Of a DNA stretch of 64,000 nucleotides, positions 50,659 to 58,007 are shown one piece after another. A program made the translations under genes and the position numbers. The stretch lies in contig CCMO02000001.1 of NCBI GenBank assembly GCA_000751295.2, positions 1,847,501 through 1,911,500 of the forward strand, read 5' to 3'. The DNA is from a bacterium YEK0313 (GTDB lineage Bacteria; Pseudomonadota; Alphaproteobacteria; Rhizobiales; Phreatobacteraceae). The notes under the pieces were generated by a model that did not search any database, was not told where the DNA came from, and saw only the letters and a program-made list of their open reading frames with translations. Every line of letters starts with the position of its first letter. Position 1 is the stretch's first letter.

Positions 50659-53600
50659 CTATTCGGCGAGCACGCGGGTCGCCGGAAACACCACCTCGAC
50701 CAGGGTGCCCTGGTTGGGCGCCGAGGAGATGCCGAAGCTCGCCCGGTTGGCCTCGACCAGCGCCTTGGTCAGCGGCAGGCCGAGGCCGGTGCCCTTGACG
50801 CTCTGCGGATTGGTGGTCGCGACCTGGCGGAACGGCTCCATCGCCGCCTGCAGCTCGGCATCGGTCATGCCGACGCCGGTATCGCGCACCCGCAGCACCG
50901 CCTCGCCGGCCTCGGACAGCGCCGTGGAGACGATGATCTGGCCGCCCGCGGGCGTGAACTTGACCGAATTGGACAGCAGGTTCAGCGCGATCTGGCGCAG
51001 CGAACGGACATCCGCCACGACATTCGGCAGCTTGCCCTGCAGCGACGAGCGGATGATCACCCGGTCGCGGTTGGCCTGCGGCTGCATGATCGCCACGGTC
51101 GATTGGACGACATCGTTGAGGTCGACGCTGGTGAACGACAGTTCGAGCTTGCCGGCCTCGATCTTGGAGAGATCCAGGAGGTCGTTGATCAGGGACAGGA
51201 CATGGCCGCCGGAGGCGTGGATGTCCTTCAGGTAGTCGCGATAGCGCTCGTTGCCGATCGGGCCGAACCGCTCCTCCATCATCACCTCGGAAAAGCCGAT
51301 GATGGCGTTGAGGGGCGTGCGGATCTCGTGGCTGATCTTGGCGAGGAAATCGGACTTCTGGGACGAGGCCTGCTCGGCCTGGCGGCGGGCGGCGACGAGA
51401 TCCTCCTCGGCCTTCTTCCACTGGGTCATGTCGCGGAAGACGGCGGCCAGCTTCGGGCGCGCCTTCGGGCCGGTGCGGCCCATGGTCATGTAGAGCGGGA
51501 TGAGCCCGCCCTGCTTGACCCGCCCGATGATCTGGCGGCCGTCATTGAGGACGCTCGCGACGCCGTTGGCGAGCAGCCCGTCGCAATAGTCGATCGCCGA
51601 GCGGTGGCTTTCGGGGGCGAACAGGCTGGTGAAGCTGCGGCCCTTCATCTCCGCGGATTCGTAGCCGAACAGCGCCTCCGCCGAACGGTTCATGCTCTCG
51701 ATCGCGCCGTCGGGCGCGACGATGACGATGCCGTCGGTGGCGGTGTCGAGGATCTGCTCGACCTCCTCGAGCCGGCCGCGCAGCTCGGTGAGCGTCGCAG
51801 TCTCGGCCTCGCCGTCGGCAAGGCCGCCCGGATCGATGCGGGTCAGCGTGAACAGGAAGGCCTTGTCGCCAGCCCAGGGGAATTTCGACAGGCGGGCCTC
51901 GACCGGCACCACCGAGCCGTCGGCCGCGGTGATGGAGAGCGGCGCGCCGGCGCCGATCTGGTCCTCGCCCGGATGGGCGGCAAAGACACGCGCCACGCCG
52001 CCGGCGGCCTCCAGCGCCGCCTCGCTGGCATAGCCGGTCCAATCGAGCAGGGTGCGATTGGCCATCAGCACCGAATTGCCGCGATGGACGAGCAGGCCGA
52101 GCGGCACCCGGTCGAGCAGGGCCCGAGTATCGGCATCGGCGGCGATCGGCGGCACCGGCGCGGCGGCCGGCTCCGGCACTTCGGGGCTGGCTGCGGCAGG
52201 TCCGGCCGGAGCGGATGGCGGCTCCGACGGCGCGGCCGGCGGCACCGGCGCGGCAGCCGGACCGAAGGCGCTCGGCAGCGGCCCGAAGGGGGTGCCGGCG
52301 TCGACGAAGCTGCGCGGCGGCACGATCGGCGGCGCATCGATGATGGCGGGCGTCACCAGCTCGGCCCGCGCCGCGGCCGGCACAGTCTCCGGCTCGCCGG
52401 CCGACGGCAGCATGGTCTCGGCCTCGGCCTGCGCAGGCTCGGCGGCCACCTGCGGCACCTCGTCCGGCCGGATGGCGGCTTCGTCCGCCGCGGCGGACGG
52501 GCCGGGTTCGTCGTCCAGGCCGGCCGCGATGCCGGCCTCGGCCGCCGGCGGTTCGGCCAAATCGTCGTCGGCCGGCGCGGCGGCATCGCGCGGCTCGGCA
52601 GCCGGGGCCGGCGCCGCGCCGTCCGCATCGGTCGGCCGGGCGACGATCCGCGCGGTGATGCGCGCCATGGTCTCGGCCAGAGGGCTTGGCTGCGGCGCGG
52701 CGCCGGCCGGCGCGTCGGGCGTGACCAGGCGTGCCGCCGGCGCGTTCCGCTCGGCGCTGACCGGAGCCTTCGACGGGACTTCCTCGTCGGCGTCGGGCTC
52801 GGCGCCGAGCGCCTTGGCGATTTCGCGGAAAGCGTTGCGTTCGCCCGGCGAGAGACTTGCAGGGCGCTTCATGTCCTGGCCGGTCGCGCTGCGCAAGGCC
52901 ACGACGTTGGGCGGATTGGTATGGACGGTGAGCACCGGCCGCTGATCCTCGCCCGGCGATTTCGCAGGCCCGGGTCGGGGCTCCGCGGGCTGTTCGGCAA
53001 GCGTCGCCCCGGCAACCGGCGCGCCGGTTGCCGCATGCGGCTCGTCCGCGTCCGGCGCGGCGGAACCAGCCTCATCGGGCTCGGCGTCCGGGGGAATGGC
53101 GACATCGTCGGGCTGCGTTGCACTCGGGGCGGTTGCGGGGGCCGGTTGGGTAGCAGCCTCGGGGGGGGCCCCGACAGCCCCAACCGCCGATGCGGTTAAC
53201 GAGCTCTCGCCGGCAACGGAGCCATCGGGAGCGGCCGCAGCCGCGATCGCCGGCGCCAGCTCGCCGGTCACCAGGCCGAAGCCGGCGAAGCCGCGCACGG
53301 CGCCCTCGGCCAGGTGCGGAAAGGCGGCCAGCGTCACCGACAGGCGGCGCGTCGCGCCGAGCGGCCAGGCCGCGGCGACGCCGCTGAACGGCCGGGCGGC
53401 GGCAATGGCCGCGGCGAACCCGCCGTCGGGATCGAGACCGAACCGGGCGAGCGCCTCGGTGACCGTCAGGCCGGACGGCGCGGCGACCTCGACCGGCTCG
53501 ATCGCGCCAAAACGGCCGTCGGCATCGATACGCCAGGAGAAGCGGGGCGGCGCGGCAAGCGCGGCATCGGCGTCGGCCGTACCGCCGGCGGCACGGCCAT

Positions 53601-54402
53601 CCGTCGCCGTCGCCGCGGGTGGCGCGGGCGGCGCTTCGGACGGGGAAACGACCGGGACCGGCGCGGGAACGATCTCGGGCGCTGCGGACGCGGGGGCAGA
53701 ACGGAGCGTTTCCGCGGCCGGCGGCGGAACGAGCCGAAGGCCCGGTTCAGGCTCGACCCGTTCACGGGCCGAGAGCACCGCGACCTGGGCGTCGGCGCCC
53801 GGCAGGCGCGCGACGCGCAGCCGGCCGGTGACGAGGTCGACCTGGGCCAGGCCCTGGCTGTCGAGCTCGGCCGCGACGCGCGGCGCCTCCGCGCCGATCA
53901 GGCCGGCGAGATCGACATCGGCGAAAGGCGCTCCGCCGGCGCTGACGCCGAGCGGCGCTCCGGCCGCGTCGAACAGCGCGGCGGGGCTTGCGAGCTCCCG
54001 GACGAAAGCCAGTGCAGCGGCGCGCGAGGGCCCCTTGGCCGGCGCCAGCGTCAGGACGACCAGCGGCTCGTCGCCGACCATCAGCCGGCGCGCCTGGGCC
54101 AGCGCATTCTCGGTGCCGAAACGGCCATAGAGACGCAGGCGCTCCAGCCGCGGCGCGCCGTCGGCTGGCAAATGCGGCGCCATGCGCGCGACCTGGCCGG
54201 CCAGCGGATGGTTCGGCGCGTAGCTGCGCTCGGTGGCTGCCGCAATGCCCGGAACCCCGGCCGCGCGGGCGCCCGTCGCATTGGTGGCGATCAGGCGCGC
54301 GCCGTCGGCCGACCACAGCCACCACGGGCCGGATTCGGCCACGAGGGCTGCGAGCGCCGGGTCGGCGAGCACCGTCGACACGTCGGGCGACAGGGATGTC
54401 AT
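50659..54402 (-). CDS. PdhS-like PAS histidine kinase, cell-cycle type
   Basis: A 1247-aa soluble sensor kinase. Residues about 1-215 hold a PAS-like region (SGPWWLWSADGARLIATNAT) and a conserved helical part; 215-760 is a very long Ala/Pro/Glu-rich low-complexity linker; two PAS domains lie at about 795-900 and 915-1010 (ILDTATDGIVIVAPDGAIES). The kinase core has an intact H-box KISHEIRTPLNAIIGFSEVM with His1025, GPIGNERYRDYLKDIHASG, and ATPase motifs NLLSNSVKF and GTGLGLPLTKALVE. The core closely resembles Brucella PdhS, a DivJ/PleC-type kinase acting on DivK. Confidence 0.88.
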   Translation of the reverse strand: MTSLSPDVSTVLADPALAALVAESGPWWLWSADGARLIATNATGARAAGVPGIAAATERSYAPNHPLAGQVARMAPHLPADGAPRLERLRLYGRFGTENALAQARRLMVGDEPLVVLTLAPAKGPSRAAALAFVRELASPAALFDAAGAPLGVSAGGAPFADVDLAGLIGAEAPRVAAELDSQGLAQVDLVTGRLRVARLPGADAQVAVLSARERVEPEPGLRLVPPPAAETLRSAPASAAPEIVPAPVPVVSPSEAPPAPPAATATDGRAAGGTADADAALAAPPRFSWRIDADGRFGAIEPVEVAAPSGLTVTEALARFGLDPDGGFAAAIAAARPFSGVAAAWPLGATRRLSVTLAAFPHLAEGAVRGFAGFGLVTGELAPAIAAAAAPDGSVAGESSLTASAVGAVGAPPEAATQPAPATAPSATQPDDVAIPPDAEPDEAGSAAPDADEPHAATGAPVAGATLAEQPAEPRPGPAKSPGEDQRPVLTVHTNPPNVVALRSATGQDMKRPASLSPGERNAFREIAKALGAEPDADEEVPSKAPVSAERNAPAARLVTPDAPAGAAPQPSPLAETMARITARIVARPTDADGAAPAPAAEPRDAAAPADDDLAEPPAAEAGIAAGLDDEPGPSAAADEAAIRPDEVPQVAAEPAQAEAETMLPSAGEPETVPAAARAELVTPAIIDAPPIVPPRSFVDAGTPFGPLPSAFGPAAAPVPPAAPSEPPSAPAGPAAASPEVPEPAAAPVPPIAADADTRALLDRVPLGLLVHRGNSVLMANRTLLDWTGYASEAALEAAGGVARVFAAHPGEDQIGAGAPLSITAADGSVVPVEARLSKFPWAGDKAFLFTLTRIDPGGLADGEAETATLTELRGRLEEVEQILDTATDGIVIVAPDGAIESMNRSAEALFGYESAEMKGRSFTSLFAPESHRSAIDYCDGLLANGVASVLNDGRQIIGRVKQGGLIPLYMTMGRTGPKARPKLAAVFRDMTQWKKAEEDLVAARRQAEQASSQKSDFLAKISHEIRTPLNAIIGFSEVMMEERFGPIGNERYRDYLKDIHASGGHVLSLINDLLDLSKIEAGKLELSFTSVDLNDVVQSTVAIMQPQANRDRVIIRSSLQGKLPNVVADVRSLRQIALNLLSNSVKFTPAGGQIIVSTALSEAGEAVLRVRDTGVGMTDAELQAAMEPFRQVATTNPQSVKGTGLGLPLTKALVEANRASFGISSAPNQGTLVEVVFPATRVLAE

Positions 54403-54680
54403 CCGGGTGGTCCCTCAAAAGCGGCCGTGGACGAGCTTCGCGCACAGAACCGACATGATGAACGAAATCTTATCCGATAGTGTCGGAAGCGGCGCGTTCC
54501 GTCCACGCCGGCCCGCCGATCCAGGGCCTCAACCGTTCATTAGGGTTAATGTAGGCGCGGGCCGGCGGCGCGCAATCTGCGCCGATCGCCGTGATTGCAA
54601 CGGTTTTGCTTCCGCTGCGCGGCAATTTCAGCAATGATTCCCGCGGGAGCGTCTGATCGCAGGCTGAGTCGGAGGGTCAC

Positions 54681-55064
54681 ATGGTCGCCAAGGCACCAGT
54701 TTCCTACGAAATTCCGCTGGAAATGCGCGAATTTGCCGACAAGAGCGTCGAACAGGCCCGCAAGGCCTTCGACGGTTTCGTCGGCGCCGCCCAGCGGACC
54801 GTCGCCGCCATGGAAGGATCGGGCGAGACCGTCCAGTCCGGCGCCCGCGGGGTCGGCCGCAAGGCGATCGAATTCGCCGAGGCCAATGTCGCCGCGAGCT
54901 TCGCCTTTGCCCAGCGCCTGGTGCGGGCGACCGACATGGTCGAGGTGATGCGCATCCAGGCCGAATTCCTGGAAAAGCAGATGGCCGCCATGAACGCCCA
55001 GGCCCAGGAGCTCGGCGCGACGCTGGCCGGCGGGCCGAAGACGTCCCGCGGCGGCAAGGCGTGA
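54681..55064 (+). CDS. Phasin-family protein (short)
   Basis: A 127-aa amphipathic helical protein: VAKAPVSYEIPLEMREFADK, SVEQARKAFDGFVGAAQRTV, FAEANVAASFAFAQRLVRAT and AEFLEKQMAAMNAQAQELG. This is the Phasin_2 pattern (granule-associated proteins of polyhydroxyalkanoate stores). CGGAGGG lies six nt before the ATG. Its upstream region has TTGCAACGG-TTTTGC and GGCAATTTCAGCAATG words, shared in style with the second phasin promoter, and is divergent from the PdhS-like gene. Confidence 0.88.
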   Translation: MVAKAPVSYEIPLEMREFADKSVEQARKAFDGFVGAAQRTVAAMEGSGETVQSGARGVGRKAIEFAEANVAASFAFAQRLVRATDMVEVMRIQAEFLEKQMAAMNAQAQELGATLAGGPKTSRGGKA

Positions 55065-55066
55065 TC

Positions 55067-55179
55067 GGGGCGAATAGCAAATAGCGAGTGGATGATGCGC
55101 GACGCGCCGCGGGAAAGCCCCGACCTCCGGGCTGCCCGCCCCTGCCCTATTCGCCATTCCCTATTCGCCATTTGCCATT
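55067..55179. repeat. Dispersed imperfect palindrome (copy 2)
   Basis: Left part CGAATAGCAAATAGCGAGTG (55071-55090) and right part CCCTATTCGCCATTCC followed by CTATTCGCCATTTGCC (55145-55177) are partly complementary, separated by about 50 nt. The same CTATTCGCCATT words form the palindrome at 22304-22370. Both copies lie directly after a stop codon (phasin and rimI), which suggests a family of 3'-end repeats in this genome. Confidence 0.6.
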
Positions 55180-55214
55180 TTGCGACGCAGCGGAAATCCG
55201 CGCGTTGCGTTGGG

Positions 55215-55299
55215 GCAATTGCACGCAATTGCATGAGCGCAAGGCTTTGCCGGCACAATTGCGGTCGTCTGCTGTTTTGTGCAATGCAATAATTATTGC
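55215..55299. promoter_or_regulatory. TTGC/GCAA palindrome cluster upstream of phasin
   Basis: GCAATTGC occurs at 55215-55222 and again at 55225-55232, centre-to-centre 10 nt, one helical turn. A perfect 14-nt palindrome GCAATAATTATTGC spans 55286-55299 and overlaps TGCAATGCA. PhaR-type regulators of phasin genes bind TGC/GCA-containing palindromes (for example CTGC-N3-4-GCAG in Paracoccus), so this is a likely operator region. The binding protein is not in this window unless it is the PraR-like one. Confidence 0.55.
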
Positions 55300-55438
55300 G
55301 CCGCACAATAAATCTCGCTACAAGGAAGGGCAACATCGGCCCCACGAGACCTGGGGCCGGTTCGCCCGGACAAGCCGCAGCTTCAGGGGGAGCGCTTGCC
55401 GGAGCCTCGATGTTCGATTCCCCGAGAGGAAATGCGAC

Positions 55439-55945
55439 ATGAGCCAGGCTGCCAAGACCGCCAAATCCGAAACCGCCGCTGCGACCTCGTCGTTCCCGGC
55501 GTTCGAAATGCCGAAATTCGATGCCAGCGCCTTCGACCTGTCGAAGGTCGAGGTGCCCGCCGCGCTGCGTGAGACCGCCGACAAGGTCGTCGTCCAGCTC
55601 AAGGACGGCTATGCCAAGCTGAAGGCCGCCGCCGAAGAGACCACCGACCTGCTCGAAGACACCTATGCCACCGCTTCGACCGGCGTGAAGGACTTCAACC
55701 TGAAGGCCCTGGAAGCTGCCCGCGCCAATCTCAACGCCGGCTTCGACCATGCGCGCGACCTGATGGGCGTGAAGACGCTCGCCGAAGTCGTCGAGCTGCA
55801 GTCGGCCTATCTGCGCAAGCAGTTCGAGACGTTCCAGGCCCAGGCCAAGGAACTCTCCGCCATTGCCCAGAAGGTGGCGACCGACACCGTCGAGCCGGTC
55901 AAGGAGAAGGTCGAGAAGGCCTTCAAGACCGCCGCCGCGAAGTAA
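55439..55945 (+). CDS. Phasin-family protein (PHA granule-associated)
   Basis: A 168-aa protein with a Ser/Ala-rich N-terminus, PAFEMPKFDASAFDLSKVEV and then a phasin core of helices: ALRETADKVVVQLKDGYAKL, EDTYATASTGVKDFNLKALE, DLMGVKTLAEVVELQSAYLR and KQFETFQAQAKELSAIAQKV, ending in a Lys/Ala tail. It is likely the major granule-coat phasin. GAGAGGA precedes the ATG by eight nt. It is followed by a strong terminator at 56046-56076, and its control region is the palindrome cluster at 55215-55299. Confidence 0.92.
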   Translation: MSQAAKTAKSETAAATSSFPAFEMPKFDASAFDLSKVEVPAALRETADKVVVQLKDGYAKLKAAAEETTDLLEDTYATASTGVKDFNLKALEAARANLNAGFDHARDLMGVKTLAEVVELQSAYLRKQFETFQAQAKELSAIAQKVATDTVEPVKEKVEKAFKTAAAK

Positions 55946-56045
55946 TTTCCCGGGCTCGTCCCGGACAGGTGATTGCGGGCGCCTGAAGCCGGCGCCCCCG
56001 TTCCTCCCAGAGGCCGCGTTCCTTGCAGCGCGCGGCCTGACCTCC

Positions 56046-56076
56046 AAGGCCCGGGCCATCCGCCTGGGCCTTTTTT
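56046..56076 (+). terminator. Rho-independent terminator of the phasin gene
   Basis: AAGGCCCGGG (56046-56055) pairs with CCTGGGCC plus TT, followed by a run of six T (56071-56076). It is 100 nt after the phasin stop and upstream of tRNA-His. Confidence 0.85.
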
Positions 56077-56211
56077 CTTGGCGCCTTTCCGCCGGCAATG
56101 CGGAAAAACCGGCTGCCTTTCGTTTTCACCCCGCCGGGCTCTCTTGCAATGGCCGGCCCTTCGGACTACTAGGGTCCGCGTCGAGTTGGCGACCCCGCCG
56201 CGCGACACTGT

Positions 56212-56287
56212 GCAGCCGTAGCTCAATCGGTAGAGCGCCAGATTGTGGCTCTGGAGGTAGCTGGTTCGAAGCCAGCCGGCTGTACCA
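56212..56287 (+). tRNA. tRNA-His(GTG), alphaproteobacterial type
   Basis: A 76-nt cloverleaf including encoded CCA. The anticodon stem CCAGA/TCTGG holds loop TTGTGGC (anticodon GTG); T-arm GGTTCGAAGCC. The acceptor begins GCAGCCG, with a first pair of G-U and discriminator A73. There is no encoded G-1 opposite C73, the trait by which most alphaproteobacterial tRNA-His differ from those of other bacteria. Confidence 0.93.
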
Positions 56288-56330
56288 CCCTTCCCCTCAT
56301 CGTCGGATCCGGTGCGCCAGAGCCCTCCGC

Positions 56331-58007
56331 CTACAGGCGCGAGGGCGACAGCCGGTTGGTCAGCGTTCCCGTGGCAAAGGCGATGGTCGCCGCCGCGATC
56401 AGCGCGTCGCTATGCGCCTTGGCCTTGGCGAGGCGCGCCTGCATCAGCCCGTTCTGGGCGATCGTCGCTTCCGTGATCGTGCCGAGCCCCTGCTTGTAAT
56501 AGTCGAGCGTCGCGGTGCTGGTGACCTGCGCCGCCGCGGTGAGCTCGCTCGCCGCCGCATGGGCGGCGAGGCTGGTGCGCAGGACCTCGTAGGCGAGCAC
56601 GATCTGGCGCGCCGCGGCATTCTCGACCAGCCGCAGGTCCTGTTCCGTCGCCGCGACCCGCGCCTCGGCGGCGCGCAGCTGGGCATCACGCAGGCCGCCG
56701 TCATAGATCGGCACGGTCAGCCCGACCAGCAGCGACATGTTGGGCGAGGAGACATTGACGTTGGCGGGGATCGGCAGGCGGCTGTCGCGCACCGACAGGC
56801 TGCTCCAGTTGTGATTGGCCGAGCCGAGCAGGGCGACCTGCGGCATGAAGTCGGCGCGGGCCCGGGCGACGTTCTGCCGGCTCGCCGCGACGCGCGCGAA
56901 AGCGACCTGGACATCGGGCCGGCGGCGGAGCGATGCCTCGATCATCCGGTCGAGATCGGCCGGGAAGGTACGCGGCAGCGGCCGCGCGCTGATATCCTGG
57001 ACCTGGATGACGAGGGTCGGCGACACACCCATGGCTTCCAGCAGGGCATGGTAGGTGTCGCGCGCCTGGCCCTCGGCCTGGGTCAGCTGAAGCTGGGCCT
57101 GGGCGACCTGCTGGCGCGCCTGGGCGACCTCGATCGCCGTGCCGATGCCGCGCGCGAGCCGCGCCTTGGCGGCTTCGTGGACGAGCCGCGTCGACTGCAC
57201 GGCCTCGCGGCCGACCCGGACCTGCACGCGCGTGGCGGTCAGCGCGAAGAAGGCCTTGCTGACGTCGAAGATCAGCTTCTGGTGCGTGCCGTTGAACGTG
57301 ACATTGGCGGCGATCGACACTTGCCGCGCGCTTTCGGCCACCGCCTCGCGCCGGCCGAAATCGAACAGCAGCCATTTCACCGTCAGCGAGGGGATGAACT
57401 CCCGCCCCTGCACGGTGACGGTGCCGCCCGGCACGATGATGGAGGACTGCACGCCACCCTGCAGCACGTCCGTGCCGGCCTGGGTGTTCGAATCGACCGA
57501 AATGCCCGGCACGGCCTGGGTGGAGCGCTGGTAGCCGGCGATCACGTCGCCGGTCAGCACCGGCAGGAAGGTCGCGCGCGCCGCGCCGACCGCGAGCGCC
57601 GCTTCGCGCGCCCGTTCCCAGGCCGCCCGCGTGGCCGGATTGGCCATCTGCGCGATGTCGATGAGCTCGGGCAGGCTGTAGGCGTGGCGCGGGTCGATCT
57701 CCGGCCGGGCGACATTGACCGGCAGCGCCAGGTTGGGGGCAAGACCGAAATCCGGACCGCGTGCGCTGACCGGCACGGCCACAGCCCGCGGCTCTGCCGG
57801 AATGACGCGGGCCTCGGTGGCCGGCGGCGGCGGGGTAGGCTCGGCCCGGGCCTGGCCGGCCGTATCGGTCTGCTCGCCCCGCCAGGGCGTCTGCGGACTT
57901 TCCGGGGCAAGGACCAGGGAGGACGCCGCGCAGCCGCCCAGGAGCAAGGCCAAGCCCCACGCAAAACTCGCCTGCCCCGCCCGCCTCGCTCGCCGCCTCG
58001 ACCGCAT
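56331..58007 (-). CDS. TolC-family outer-membrane efflux lipoprotein
   Basis: A 558-aa outer-membrane channel. The N-terminus is a lipoprotein signal (FAWGLALLLGGC, lipobox LGGC), followed by a Pro-rich linker and the OEP repeats: HAYSLPELIDIAQMANPATR, FEFGRREAV-like FDFGRREAVAESARQVSIAA, RRPDVQVAFARVAASRQNVA and YKQGLGTITEATIAQNGLMQ. The two halves of about 200 residues each match TolC/OprM. ATG overlaps the FUSC stop by one base (TGATG), so it is the last gene of the four-gene export operon. Confidence 0.9.
   Translation of the reverse strand: MRSRRRARRAGQASFAWGLALLLGGCAASSLVLAPESPQTPWRGEQTDTAGQARAEPTPPPPATEARVIPAEPRAVAVPVSARGPDFGLAPNLALPVNVARPEIDPRHAYSLPELIDIAQMANPATRAAWERAREAALAVGAARATFLPVLTGDVIAGYQRSTQAVPGISVDSNTQAGTDVLQGGVQSSIIVPGGTVTVQGREFIPSLTVKWLLFDFGRREAVAESARQVSIAANVTFNGTHQKLIFDVSKAFFALTATRVQVRVGREAVQSTRLVHEAAKARLARGIGTAIEVAQARQQVAQAQLQLTQAEGQARDTYHALLEAMGVSPTLVIQVQDISARPLPRTFPADLDRMIEASLRRRPDVQVAFARVAASRQNVARARADFMPQVALLGSANHNWSSLSVRDSRLPIPANVNVSSPNMSLLVGLTVPIYDGGLRDAQLRAAEARVAATEQDLRLVENAAARQIVLAYEVLRTSLAAHAAASELTAAAQVTSTATLDYYKQGLGTITEATIAQNGLMQARLAKAKAHSDALIAAATIAFATGTLTNRLSPSRL

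Noticed and set aside
48704..51235. An 843-codon open frame on the plus strand across trpS and the 3' part of the PdhS-like gene
   Set aside because: It is antisense to trpS and the kinase, both with clear motifs, and its product is Arg/Gly/Ala-rich without domains. Long antisense frames are expected at this GC content.
50635..53199. An 854-codon plus-strand frame antisense to the PdhS-like kinase
   Set aside because: Low-complexity product; the minus strand encodes an intact kinase core.
54535..54560. CtrA box near CATTAGGGTTAATG upstream of the PdhS-like gene and short phasin
   Set aside because: The half-sites do not have the TTAA-N7-TTAA spacing, so it is not a supported CtrA site.
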